Origin: Lucifuga dentata | Lineage: Eukaryota > Chordata > Actinopteri > Ophidiiformes > Bythitidae | Direction of reading: 5' to 3' | DNA length: 64,000 nt | Assembly: GCA_014773175.1 (NCBI GenBank) | Contig: VXCM01001551.1 | Span: 23,501-87,500, forward strand | Shown: positions 1 through 18,174 of the stretch, in pieces | Position numbering within the stretch: the stretch's first letter is position 1 | Layout of the letters: every line of letters starts with the position of its first letter | Notes under the pieces: model-generated | Seen by the model: only the letters and a program-made list of their open reading frames with translations | Told to the model about the DNA's origin: nothing | The model's database searches: none | Program-made: the position numbers and the translations under genes

Positions 1-509
1 TGCAAACAGGACAAAAGCAGAAAAAGCAGCAGATCTCTGATAAAACACTGAAGACTTTCAGACGTCGAAGCGTTTCAGGGAAGCAGGAAGCTGAGTTTCA
101 TCAGGAAGCATCAGACGCTTTGGTAACAGGAAGAGGAGGAACCAACTCTTCCTTCTTCCTGCACAATAAAAAAAAACATATTTTCATTTCATCAGAACTA
201 ATGATGCTTTAAGTTTATTTTATCAGTTTGTATTTCAGGAATTAATTCATTTTATTGAATTCTTCATTTGAGTGACACCTACTGAACTTCTGAAGCCGAC
301 GCCCAACGACGATGCCGCCGACCCCGGGGAGAATGTAGCATTCTGATTGGCTCTCCTGGGACTCTGGTAGACAGAAGGAAATTTAATTTATCTGATTTTC
401 CTTCCTTCCTTCCTTCCTTCCTTCCTTCCTTACCTCACTTCCTTATAAGGGATTTCCTCCGTCTGTCTGTCTATTAAACCAGTCGGCTCTACTAGTTGCT
501 TCCTGCACA

Positions 510-547
<38 letters not shown>

Positions 548-589
548 AAAAATAATTTGAAAAACAGTTTCAAACTCTTTCTTGTTTTA

Positions 590-1030
590 TCTCTCAGTTC
601 AGTTCAGCTTTATTGTCAGGGTCAGGGTCAGGGTTCAGTCAGGGTCAGGTTATGTTTAAAACACAGCTTACTCAGAGCCGCACACACTTAAAAGACGTAC
701 AAACCATGAGAGAACAGAACACACACCTCAGACCATAAAAAGAACGTAACAGCAGGNAAAAGACGTACAAACCATGAGAGAACAGAACACACACCTCAGA
801 CCATAAAAAGAACGTAACAGCAGGATATTATTAAGGAGTTATACGATCATAGAAAAGGTCTCATCATATCGTTTGGCGTCGTTGAAGTCGTAGAGCCTGT
901 GGGTAGAAGCTGTCCTTAAATCACGTGGTTTTTGTGCGAATGCTGCGGTACTGCCTGCCAGACGGTGTGCAGGGTGAAAATCATCCTTGACGATGCTTTG
1001 AGCTTTACTGCTGCAGCATCAGCCGTTATG
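590..1030. repeat. decayed interspersed repeat
   Basis: Includes GCTTTATTGTC, then AGAAGCTGTCCTTAAATC, then CTGCCAGACGGTGTGCAGG in the order I recall from a very common fish interspersed repeat. Interrupted by the duplicated junction at N 757. Family name not assigned. Confidence 0.4.
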
Positions 1031-1559
1031 TTCTGTGTATTATGACTGTATTTATGGCATGGCGATCTGTACTGCGGACTTCCTGTCTGTGGTACTTCCT
1101 GTTAAGCAGCACGCCTGTAGAAAACGAGCAGGATGGTTTTATGGACTCTCATTTTCTGCAATTTCCTGAGAAAATAGAAGCGCTGTTGTGCTTTTGATAA
1201 TTTTTCATGTTACATCAGAAGAAAGCAGGAAGTTGTTCACGGCTGCCACGGGCTGAGCATTAGCGTTAGCGTTAGCTTCACGGATGCGATTTCTCTTCCT
1301 GAAGTCAATAATAAGCTCTTTGGTTTTTACATTCAGATCATTCTGAGGCTCCAAGTTGCTAAATTGTTCATGTTTTCCCTGAATCATCTTCATCCTCATC
1401 AGTTATCAGTCAGCTGCCTCGTCCACAAACTTTAACGTGATGCTTTACGTCATACGTGTACAGGTTGAACACACAGCATCTCTCTCTCTCTCTCTCTCTT
1501 ACTGGATGTGTTTCCGTACAAGTGCATCCGGGCTCCTCCTACAGGAAACAGACAGGAAG

Positions 1560-2050
1560 CATTAGCATTAGCATTATCTGCTATTGGATGATAACAACTA
1601 AATCAGACTTGTAAGCATCAGTACTGGCATAGCTGTATCAGAAAGTACAGTTATTAGCATTGTTAGCATTAGCATGACTAACAGATAAAACTCTTGCTAT
1701 TAGCATTAGCACTAATGATCAAAAACATGGAATTTTTAGTTTTACAATTGTTCCATAAGGTAGAACGTGAGCAGCTGTAACTTTTGACAAAAACATTTGT
1801 ACAGATATTCACACAGAATTCTTAGCATTAGCAATGGTGTTCTGTTACAAAACGTTAGCACCATTAGCAAAGGGTGCTACAGGAAGAATTCATAGCAATA
1901 CACATTGATGTTCCAGTAGTTATCATTATTATGAGTGGCATTAGTACTGCTATTCCATTTAAGTCATAGGTATTAGCTTTAGCATGTATGGTAGAACTGC
2001 AATTTTACTATTAGCATCTCATTAGCATTTCAAAAAGTTAGCATTTAGCA
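1560..2050. repeat. ATTAGC-type degenerate hexamer region
   Basis: Many copies of GCATTAGC/ATTAGCATTAGC scattered through about 500 bp; shorter runs recur at 1258-1278, 4531-4541, 9536-9550 and 11733-11765. Lies in the 3' part of epb41l4a, probably an intron. Confidence 0.6.
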
Positions 2051-2057
2051 AACTTAC

Positions 2058-2124
2058 AACCAGGCACGACAGCGAGAATTAGACTGAGGGTCACTGTGGA
2101 AACCAGGAAGCAGGTGAGAGAGAG

Positions 2125-2161
<37 letters not shown>

Positions 2162-3496
2162 AAATGACAAGAGACAAAACACAAACATACAAACAAAACA
2201 AAATGAACAAGAGACATTAGAAATACAGAGAGAGAGAGAGAGCTCTTTATTCACCATTTTTTTGTTCTCCTGCGTTGTTCGCTCACTATCTTCTCTGATT
2301 CGTTGTCGCTGCTGGTGTTGCCATGGGAACGTGACCTGTTATGACAGCTTCATCAACATTAAAACACACTTGGGCCCAGATTCCTAAAAGTTAGCACGAT
2401 TTACCGCATCGCTACACGCTAACATCACAGCGCTAACATCATGTTCCCTCATTCATAAACGCCTATTAGCGACATGTGTTAGCGTTAGCCTTAAAGAGTC
2501 GTTACTGTGATGTTTCCTTATTTACATGTATGTAGCTATTCATAAAACAAACCCACACGCTAACATTAAGACCTGCTTCATTCTGCTGCTAAATTTCACG
2601 GTATAAAATCTGTATTTACCTCACGTGTGTTAGTGATCAATAACTTTGATAAACTATCAGCTGATCAGTTTTTAANTTTACCTCACGTGTGTTAGTGATC
2701 AATAACTTTGATAAACTATCAGCTGATCAGTTTTTAAATGCTAAGTTTTGATCTGATCTGACACGTTCAGGCGTCACGTCTGAGTTCCTCAAACGTCCAT
2801 CCCCCCCCGATCACACCGCGGAGGTTAATGTCCACGTCTTCCTGTTAGCGTCCGTCTTTAACGGAGGATCTGCAGCAGAATGTGTTTAAACAGGTGAATC
2901 AGGATAAATGGCTGTAAAAGCAGCAGCTCGTTAACACGCTGATCTTCATCACTTTACCTGTCACACCTCACAGAACGCTGGTTATCTAGGAGAAGTTTTA
3001 TGAATGAGCCTAAATCATCACAGCAGATAATTAAGCAGATAATGAGAAGAATACCCCCTCACCTCCTCCTCGGCTGTCTGATTGGCCGATCTCCATCCAG
3101 ACTTCTGCTCCGTCTAAAAGACAAAAACAAGATCTTCTCTTTCTTTGTTTCCTTTTCCTCATCCTTCCTTCCTATCTTCCATCTATTCTTCCTTCCTTCC
3201 TTACCTCTGCAGCACTTCTCCCCCTCCTCGTTCTTCTTCTTTGTTGTTTGGAGGGAATTTTGGGTTGAACATTCCACTGGAGTCAGATTACATCAGTCAA
3301 AAGATTACTGATGGAGTAATCAGATTACTGATGGAGTAATCAGATTACTCTCAGTCTACAGTCAGCATTCACCATTAATACCATCATTAGTGTTATTAAT
3401 AAAGTGATGATGTCATGATAAACCTCAGGGGGCCTTTGGTTTCCCATGGTGCACCAGGCTTTCCATGATCCTCCTGTGACCCATCCTCTGCACTGT

Positions 3497-3530
<34 letters not shown>

Positions 3531-3565
3531 GTGTTAAAATGCATCAAATGTCATGTAAACATACN

Positions 3566-3598
<33 letters not shown>

Positions 3599-4050
3599 GT
3601 GTTAAAATGCATCAAATGTCATGTAAACATACCGCTGAACAGCAGGTGGCGCTGTCCTAACTGTCATCACGTCTTTGTCCACAGTCAACGTCAGATTCGC
3701 TGACAGAGCAGAGGGGGCGGAGTCAATGGTAAAAAAATACTACTACTACTACTACTACTAATAATAATAGTACTAATAGTAATTAGTGTGTACAGGCTGT
3801 TGTTGTTGTTTTGACTGTTTTCCTGTTTGTTTGAAGGATGCTGACTTTCAACACGGGCGATCGAGCATCACTACACATCAGAGAGAGAGAGAGAATAAAT
3901 ATATGACTTTAAATTACAGCAACAACACAATAAAAACAACACAAATCATGCAGAGTGTGTGTGTGTGTGTGTGTTTACCTGCACTGTTTTAGTTTGCGTG
4001 TTGATGGATTTGAGTCTGACATCCTACCGACACACACACACAAACACACA

Positions 4051-4085
<35 letters not shown>

Positions 4086-4112
4086 CCNCCGACACACACA
4101 CACAAACACACA

Positions 4113-4147
<35 letters not shown>

Positions 4148-7100
4148 CCTTTTATTGTTTTAGTTCTTTTTTCTTTAGTTTGTTTTAAATCAAAAACAAA
4201 GTTCCGTCCTCCCTACCTGTGTAATAAGTATGATGTCATAAGCATGATGTCATATGCATGTTACCTGTAGAAGGCGTGATGCTCCACACAGCATCTCCAC
4301 AGACGTTTACACTCTGATCGGTCTGACATGTGGAAGTAGAATGACGTCTCTGATCCCTGGCACATGCACACGCACACACACACGCATACACACATACGCA
4401 CACGCACACACACATACACACACACACGCACGCACACACACATACGTGCATGCACACACACATACGCACACGCACACACATACACACACACACACACACA
4501 AGTACGCACACACACACACACACACACACTAGCATTAGCATCACGTAACTAACACTGCTGACTAGCCTGAATCTGTGGTTAGCATAAGCTTTAGCATCAG
4601 TCAGCCAATAGGAACTCACATTTTTAGCAGCAACTTGCAGCTCAAATATTTGGTCTTTAAAGTGGAGTTTGGTAATCCTCGGCCTGAAGGTCACAGGTTG
4701 AAGGTCAGAGGTCAAACATTGCATCAGTCTACTGCTAAAATACATTTTTATTAAATTCATTTTAAACTCAAAAAAATCACCAGTTTTCACAAACCAAAGT
4801 TTCTCGTCCGTCTGAGCAAAATGTTTTACAGTGAACAAAAACAAATTCAACCACAAAACCTTCAACTATTTAAAGGTGCTGTCGCACATTGGAAAAGTGG
4901 GCGGAGTCAAACCCTGGCCAGAACCGGCTGCTCGCTGAAGTGCTTCTTTGTGCTGATTGGTTGAAAAATTTGGGGGCTGAATGTTTTCTTCAAATCAGAT
5001 TTGCTCCAGTAGGAGGAGCCTCAGAACACTTAATAAATACATACCTATCAGAATTTAATGAAAGTTTACGAAAATTCAACAAAAATGTCTTTTTGAAAAA
5101 GTTGCTGACCTCACCTTTAAATAAATCTGAGTTCATGTTTGGCTAAAGATGGCTGACATCTGACTCCTACCAGAAATACTTCCCCACCAGCGTCCTCTTC
5201 CTGTAGATGGCCACGCCCACTGGAGTCGGACCCAGGAAGTACTCAGTGTGGTTCTCACCCTGCAAGGAATCATGGGAGGACAGAGAAACCAAACCTTACA
5301 TATTATACTGTCTTATAACGCATTACAAGGCATTATAACAGCACTATAATACATTATAATGCACTATAAGGCGTTATGAGGCACGTTCAGCCTCTGTCCT
5401 CCATGTTTCCTCCTTCATCAGCTTCTTTGTGTCGCGCTAAATGTCACTTTATATCAAAAATGCCAAAACGTAAACAGACGGTAAACTTACGTAGGCGGCG
5501 TGAAGCGAGACGCCGTACGTCTGCAGAGAACTACAGAGAGACAGGAAGACAGACTCAGCCTGAGGACGAGAGACACCACTGACCAATGACAGAGAGAGAG
5601 AGAGAGAGAATATTTAATGTCTTCATGGATCAATCGATTTTCCTTTTCTTTCTGTTTGGAAATCAAACACATTTCCTGAATTCATAAGTTTTTTTTGGAA
5701 ACGGAAGAACAGCAGCAGGAAGTGACGTGATCAAATAAACGACATCAGAACAACTTTACTTCTTAAATGTTTGACGTTTTTATTTTATTTTACTTTGTAT
5801 TTCTCTTGTTTTATATTTTAGTTTCTCAGATTTTCTTTTTTCACTTCTTTTCTTCTTTTACCTCAATGTTTTGTAGATTTGTTGTACTTCCTGGTTGTCC
5901 TCTGACTCCACCCACTGTGCAGCGTCATAGTCACCCTGCTCCGCTGTAAAAAAAAAAAAAAAAAAAAAAANGCGCGGCAAGCCGAGCACGCAGGTGGGCG
6001 GGGCATGGCAGGCGACGCCTGCAGACGTCCTGACGACACTGCAGGAAGAACTGATACCTGACAGACAAAACACCAAAGTAAAAGCCTGAGAAAATATAAA
6101 AAAAATACAACACACAAAAAAATGACCATTGAGTCTATAATTTTTAGTCTTTGTCATTTTGTTTGTTAAATTTTAATAAAAATTATAAACAAACAAAAAC
6201 AATAGGAAAAAACGAATGAAAAACAAAATGAGACAACTGTACCGTGTCACTTCCTGTTTGAGGTTGCAGGGCTCTTCAGCATAGAACTTAACGCCAAAAT
6301 AAAAGATGTATGGAGGCCCGACTGGGACAAAAAACAAACCGATAAACCAGGGGAAAAAGAGGAAATAAAGATGGTGAATGTTGTTTTATGACAAAACCAT
6401 GTAAAAATAAAAAGTCAAGTTTATTTGATGTGTGAGACTCAAACATCAGCAGTTCCTGACCGCCAAATCTCTAAGAAGACAAAGAAGAAATACCTTTAAC
6501 TTCAGGAATCAAATGAAGAAACTTCAAGAGGCAATTAAAGAGAGATTCCCTCGGCTACTCTACGAGTCCTTTAAAGCTCTAACAGTCCTTTAAAGCTCTA
6601 AGAGTTCTTTAAAGCTCTCGGATAGAAACGTCTCCGCCATGCTGATGATTTAACAGAACGTGACGACCTTCAGCGTTTAGCTAAGCTTTAGCTAAGTTGC
6701 TGTTTGGTGTGTAAACGTCTGCTAAATGACATGAGGTCATATAAGAACAAATTATTTAAATTACAATAAAAATATAGAATTAAAATGCTGTAAATATAAA
6801 CTTTTTGAAAAACAGCAAAAGTTACACTAAAAATACAAAAAGATGTTAAATTATGTTGATCTTTTGTAAAAAAAATAAATAAATGTGTGCCTCCATTAAA
6901 GCATTTATCATTATAAATTTTGATGAACTAAATATAAAGTTGTGACGTTCTTTTAAAGTAGGAAACGTTTGAGCAGAAACTTACTGAGACGATGATGCTG
7001 TGAAAGTGTTTTTAACGGATCCAACCAGTGCTGAAAAATAAAATAACACGGCAAACGTTAAATATGATGCACGAAGGTCAACAAACTCTCACAGAAACAA

Positions 7101-7571
7101 ACAGTTCTCATGATTCTTCCTCATTTCTCCACTTTTGTTCTTTTCTTCCTGTTTCCTTCTCTTCTCCCTCCTCACCTCCTCACCTCTCCTTCTCTGCCTC
7201 CTTCAATCTTGGATAAAAGGTTCCTGCAGCTCTTGTAAAGTCACTCGTTGTTGTTTACTTGATTTTGTTTACTTGTTGTTGTTTACTCACAGTTTGCTGT
7301 TTTGTATCACAGAATCTCAGACCGAAGAATTCGACTTCGACCAGATTCAGGTGGGAAAACACGAGCTGAAGAAGGAGCGCCGCCTTCGAGGATTTCTGAG
7401 GAGAAAAAATGTTTAGAAAGACAGAAGAAGAAGAAGAAGAAGAAGAAGAAGAAGAAGAGCCTTTACTCTCACCTTGATACGTTGCTCGGGCGTCAGGCTG
7501 ATCTTTTTCTCGTCCAATAGGAGCACTTCACCATAAAATTCCTCCCGGTTTCCATGGAAACAGGTCATCAT
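2058..7571 (-). CDS. epb41l4a: FERM-domain protein 4.1-like 4A (epb41l4a), 5' exons, partial
   Basis: Band 4.1-family FERM protein, expected to link membrane proteins to the cortical cytoskeleton. Well-supported exons, all with AG/GT borders and compatible phases, are 7473-7571 (start; [14 protein letters not shown]), 7291-7395 ([14 protein letters not shown]), 6985-7030 (HWLDPLKTL), 6243-6321 ([16 protein letters not shown]), 5972-6057 (YQFFLQ, cut by the N at 5971), 5862-5943 (EQGDYD), 5491-5559 (YGVSLH), 5171-5259 ([15 protein letters not shown]), 4620-4683 (PRITKLHFK) and 4265-4356 ([13 protein letters not shown]). Together they cover the three FERM lobes in order. Weaker downstream candidates are 3063-3113 (RRSRSLDGD) and 2058-2093. 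The pieces match remembered human EPB41L4A better than EPB41L4B. The start exon is preceded by a CAG acceptor at 7574-7576, so a 5'UTR exon lies further upstream. The exons just after FERM were not found, and the C-terminus is outside the window or lost at microsatellite gaps (3565, 4088). A possible further exon around 1270-1300 (KRNRIRE) is too weak to include. Confidence 0.87.
3498..3640. repeat. (ATC)n microsatellite with duplicated junction
   Basis: Two (ATC)n tracts with identical downstream sequence flank the N at 3565, so one tract is probably an assembly copy. Confidence 0.75.
4030..4145. repeat. (CA)n microsatellite duplicated about N 4088
   Basis: Two near-identical CGACACACACA...CAGAGCC segments flank a single N. 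Confidence 0.8.
4366..4528. repeat. (CA)n microsatellite with interruptions
   Basis: Long CA/CG-interrupted dinucleotide array immediately upstream (minus-strand sense) of the epb41l4a exon 4265-4356. It gives false Cys/Val and His/Thr reading frames. Confidence 0.9.
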
Positions 7572-8253
7572 CGCTGAAAACAAAAATTTTATTTTGCTGT
7601 TTCATGTTTTGTTTGTTGAAGTTTTATATTGGAAGCTTTTGTTTACACAAATATTTAATTTGATGAAATGGAGGAATAAAAAAAAGGTGAATAAAAAGGA
7701 AAAAATATTATATTTTCAAAAAACTGTTATTGTTAAAATAATAATTTTTAGACACCATGACGCGAGAATTCGCTGAAAATTTCAAACAGGAAGTGACCCC
7801 TGTGATGTCATAAGGTCATTTTCTGACTAGCAGCGCTTACAGATACAAACTGAATCTGATCAGGAAAACACGGAAGTGCCCTTTAAAAAGCCTTTGTCCC
7901 ATTTTAAATAAATATAATAAATAAATTATGAGAAACGTAGTTTTGAATTGTAAGTTTTTGTTACAGAAATCTTTATAAAATAAAGTCACGATAAAAGGAA
8001 AATAAAGTGCTGAAGAATATTTTCATTTATTCCGTTTTAGCACAAAAAACAAAAGATCTTCAGTCATGTGACTTTTTATTATGACTGAGGCATCATGGGA
8101 AATGAAGTTTATGCTGCTTACCTGCTGTAAACGCTCCTCCTCCGTCTCTCCCTGCTGACTTTTCCTCCTCTCTACCTCCTTTTCTCCCTTTTCTCTCTCT
8201 TCCTTTTCTTGCCTCTTCTCGTTTTTTATCATATATTTCTTTACTTTTTTCTG

Positions 8254-8256
<3 letters not shown>

Positions 8257-8290
<34 letters not shown>

Positions 8291-8376
8291 GGTCTGTAAC
8301 CATGGAGACAGTCATCTTGTAGCCCTGCCCCTTTCTGTTTTTTTAATCTTTATTGACACAGAGCTACACACACATA

Positions 8377-8434
<58 letters not shown>
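8257..8434. repeat. (TC)n and (CA)n microsatellites
   Basis: (TC)n at about 8257-8287 and a long (CA)n at about 8377-8434. Confidence 0.9.
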
Positions 8435-8437
<3 letters not shown>

Positions 8438-9317
8438 CACTGATTTGGGGATTAGCGCTAAATGCTAATCCAAAACAAATACAGCACAAACAAAACCTTA
8501 TATTAATTTAATTAAATTTAATTAAGCTAATGTACATCTGTGTTTACCATAAATCAAATACAATAAAAATAAGTGTACATTTATTTAAACATTTTAATTT
8601 ATTGTATCATAAATATAAAAAATAACCATATTATATTTATTTTTCTGTTATATCAAAACTAAATGTTATGATTTTATTGCTGATTTTTTACAGTGCAGCG
8701 CTGTAATCACCTGATGATCTGTGTTTTTTACAGCGTCGGATTAAAGCGGAATATAAAGCCGTGCTGCTGCTCCGTTTTATTCTGATCCATCAGGACGTTA
8801 TTTTTGTATTTTGATCGTCATGGATTTATTCACATTTTCTGACGTTCTTTTGTGCTGCTGCTTCATTAATTCCTCGTTTTGAGTTTTATTTTTCATTCAT
8901 GATTCTTTTAATTATTCTATTTTATAATTTTTAAAATGTTTTATTTTAAGTTTACTTAGTTATCTAATTTTTTACTCAATTTTAATTTTGCTAATTTTTT
9001 CTAATATCATCTTGTCAGAATATTTCGGTACGTTTTACTGTATGAAATAGACATGATACTGCTGCATTATACAGTTTTTAATTAAAACATTAAAAATCGT
9101 AAGTATTTACATTTTTTTACATTTTACTTTTTAAAAAATTCTTGAGATTTAATGTTTTTCATCAGTTAACTGAATGTTTAAACTTTTCAGTGATATTTCT
9201 AGATAATTCTTTTGATCTTGTTTTTACTTTTTTCTACTTTTTCAGGGTTTTTATTGGATCAAATCACTCATTTCTTAAAAACTATCCTGATTGGCTCTTT
9301 TGCTGAACCAACCAATC

Positions 9318-9704
9318 ATGTGTCTGATCTCCGCCCCTCCCCCCGTCTGCCTCCACTTCGTGTCGCTGCTCCTTCTCCTTTGTTTTGGCTTCTACTGCGT
9401 NCCGCCCCTCCCCCCGTCTGCCTCCACTTCGTGTCGCTGCTCCTCCTCCTTTGTTTTGGCTTCTACTGCGTTGCCAAGGTAACAACATGCCACAGTCACA
9501 GCTGTTAGCTGTTAGCGGCGAGTTCTGTGTTAGCAGTTAGCATTAGCATTCAGGGAAACAAAGGGAAGAAAAACGGTCAGACTTCTGTTCATCTTCGTCT
9601 CTCCTCCTCCTCCTCCTCCTTCAGCTGGTGGAACATCCTCGGCGCCTCCTGCCTGCTCGCCGCCTCCTTCGCCTCCATCCGCCTGTATGAGGTCTGCAGG
9701 AGGC

Positions 9705-9736
<32 letters not shown>

Positions 9737-9811
9737 CGTGAAAGAGTGGAAGACAGAAAAATAAAACAAAAGGATGAAAGAAGAGGAGGAGGAAAAGTCG
9801 GTGAAAAATAA
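9318..9811 (+). CDS. possible small membrane protein, two candidate exons, unidentified
   Basis: Low-confidence model. A first segment ends at a GT donor after 9478 and encodes a hydrophobic stretch (SLLLLLCFGFYCVAK) in the frame of the ATG at 9318. A second segment follows a strong polypyrimidine-CAG acceptor at about 9624 and in one frame encodes a second membrane-like segment (WWNILGASCLLAASFASI) followed by RLYEVCRRQ and a Glu-rich tail. The hydrophobic frames of the two segments do not join in phase across this intron, and the first segment contains the duplicated junction at N 9401. The model may therefore be wrong or incomplete. I recognise no family. The opposite strand gives only Glu/Arg-rich low-complexity frames here. 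Confidence 0.2.
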
Positions 9812-10194
9812 ATGACGAACAAGAAAAGGAACTGATGGAGGAAGAGGAGTAGAGGAGGAGGAGGTGCAGAATAAATATTTACGCTCCTTGGTGTTTTTAC
9901 GGTTTATTGCATCAATAAAATAAAAACAAGACGCAGATTATTGTGGCTCCTCCTCCTCTATTTTTTATTAATAATTAGTAACAAGCACTTTACAGTCATT
10001 ATTATTATTATTATTATTATTTTCTGTTGTTGGTTGAAAAACAAATGTTTTATTTTGTTAAAATCATTTAATTCTGTTTTTCTTCAAACCTGAAAAATAT
10101 TTTTAAAATACGTAGTAACTATTTATTAAATATTAAATTCTGTTTTTTAAAATAAAATAACTTTTTTTCAAACATTAAAAAATACATATTAAAT

Positions 10195-10490
10195 ATGCAC
10201 CTTCAAAATAAGTTGTTTCATCAAAATAAAAGTCAAATAAATTCTTCTAATTAGGTATTTCAAAATAAAAGCCACTTCATTAAGAATATGATTTCCTATC
10301 ACGACCTTCAAAATAAAATAAATTACAAAAAAAAGTACAGGTGGTTGGAACCTTCACAATAAGAGTCCACAGGCATGTTTTTAATCCCTTCAAAATAAAC
10401 ACAAAGAACAATGCCTCTCAGATTTCAAATTAAAAGCTTCTGCTACAACAGGACTTCTGAAGAGCCTTCAAAATAAAAGCACAAACTCAA
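10195..10490. repeat. cluster of TTCAAAATAAAAGC-type motif
   Basis: At least eight exact or one-mismatch copies of the CTTTCAAAATAAAAGC core (for example near 10202, 10222, 10258, 10306, 10386, 10460) within 300 bp, irregularly spaced, downstream of the fsd1l stop. Confidence 0.75.
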
Positions 10491-10725
10491 AATAACATCA
10501 AGAAAAATATAAACATTAAAAAATTTTTATGAATCATAGTAAATATATGTGTAGAGTCACTACATGTTTCATAATAACATTTACATGTATTAAACATATT
10601 CCATAAAATCTGTATTCTGTTGTCACATTAGTCATTAATGTCAAACTAGATATTAATAATATATTTATAAAATAAACAGGCCGATCCCCCCTCAGCCAAT
10701 CAGGAAGAAGGAAATGAATTATGTG

Positions 10726-16717
<5,992 letters not shown>

Positions 16718-18174
16718 CACCGTCAGACAGGAAGTTCACATGCTACTTCCTGCCCGGAGTATCAAAATAAAAGCCTTTCGACAAAAGCTTTTCAAAATAA
16801 GGCGAGTCGACTGCGTAGTGCCAGGTGAGTTGTTCTTCAAAATTAAAGCAGAGCGAGAATTCAGAAACGTTTAAACTCTCGTGTCTTTGACTCTGATTGG
16901 CTGGTGGAATAAATGGGCGTGGCTTTACTGATAGATTCACTTTGTACAAAGAATCCTGTAAAAACTCAAATCTAAGTTATTACTGATAAAATGTAAAGTG
17001 AATGACCTGTTTAACACAAAGCAAAAAACAAAAAACTTCTTGTGACTTTTCATTAAATGTGACCTCTGACCTTTGAGGATCCACTGAAACTGAAGAAGAA
17101 AATAAACAAGCTGTTTTGCAGCTAAAATGTTATTTTATTTATCATTTCCCATTTTCATTTTGCCAAAAGTTTCTGTAACATGAAAATGAAAAACAAAAGA
17201 AGAGGAAGAAGAAGAGGAAGGAGGAGAAGAAGGAGAAGAAGAAGACGACAGCAATGAATAAACTTCTTTCAGTCTTTTGGCAAAGATCATTTTGTTTTAA
17301 ATTATGTGCTTCAGTTTTCAGGTTTTAATAACTTACATTTTACAGGAAACAAAGTGAGACGATTTCAGCAGAAAATCTGACTTTTACTGGAACATCAGTT
17401 CAACTTCCTGTTCAGAAAAACATGTTTTTATCTGAACATCTGAAAGAAAAAGGTTTTCCTTCAGAACTTTTTGTCTAATTTCAGATTTCCTGGTTTATTT
17501 TTGGTTTTCAGACAAACGAGCAGATTCAACCTTTTCCTGCAGTTAGTTTTAGTTTGAAAGGCAGACAGGAAGTGATTCTAGTTAGAAGATGCACGATTTT
17601 TCTCCACAACAGGAAGTAGAAACGAAGGAGTTAAAACGATCTCTGGTTTGTAAATATGATCTAAGGAATATGAGCGATTTCACAAAGGTCAAAGGTCAGT
17701 TTGAGGAAGGTGAAGGAGCTGTGATGAGGTCAGAGGTCGTCCACGTGGCGTTCAGAATGAACGCCGTGACGTCTGAGTTTCGTTTTTAAGAACCAAAGCT
17801 CAGAAACGAGACAAAGAAACCTCTACAGCTACAAAACGTCACCATCATCCTCATCATCGTTATGTCACATGGTAAGTTACGTGTTAAGGAGGGGGCGGGG
17901 CCATGCAGGGAGACAGGGTGGGGGCGGAGCTAAGAATTCCATCCTTTTAGCGGTATAAAAGCATTTTGAAACGTTTCTGTCAACAGGTTTAAATTAAAAA
18001 CTTGGCCGACAGGTAAAGGAGCCAAGGGAGCGGAGGGGGCGGGGCTACCACTTAAATACATGATGGCTTCCTGTACAGTCTGATGCACACGTGACAAACT
18101 TTCATTCAATATGACTATTTACACGTCCATTTTGTCAGCTTTCCTACATGCAGCGGCCATTTTGTTTTCACTCC
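16718..18174. other. fsd1l promoter / apc 3' flank
   Basis: About 1.45 kb between the fsd1l start and the apc stop, both minus strand, so it must hold the apc 3'UTR and the fsd1l promoter. Three degenerate copies of the dispersed CAAAATAAAAG-type motif lie at 16760-16850, just upstream of the fsd1l start. A purine (GAA/GGA) run sits at 17195-17260. No coding segment was recognised; the plus-strand frame at 17589-17789 resembles nothing I know. Confidence 0.5.

Larger units (their letters stand above)
7574..10725. other. gene-poor interval between epb41l4a and fsd1l
   Basis: AT-rich intergenic DNA upstream of the epb41l4a start and downstream of the fsd1l stop (both genes are on the minus strand). 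It contains (TC)n at about 8257-8287, (CA)n at about 8377-8434, a duplicated junction around N 9401, the weak membrane-protein candidate at 9318-9811, an (ATT)n run near 10000-10020, and a cluster of the CAAAATAAAAG-type dispersed motif at 10200-10490. A minus-strand Glu/Lys/Arg-rich frame at 8120-8230 ends at a plausible donor, but nothing joins to it. Confidence 0.5.

Noticed and set aside
4030..4530. Long His/Thr and Cys/Val reading frames
   Set aside because: Translations of (CA)n microsatellites; one frame happens to include the real epb41l4a exon 4265-4356.
2058..7571. epb41l4b instead of epb41l4a, tempting because EPB41L4B is at human 9q31 near FKTN
   Set aside because: The first exon [12 protein letters not shown] and the following exon match the 4A protein, not the long N-terminus of 4B.
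8120..8232. Glu/Lys-rich minus-strand frame ending at a donor-like site
   Set aside because: Low-complexity purine run; no acceptor, start or joining exon found.
9530..9822. Minus-strand Glu/Arg-rich frames
   Set aside because: Complement of (TCC)n/(AGG)n tracts; no family resemblance.
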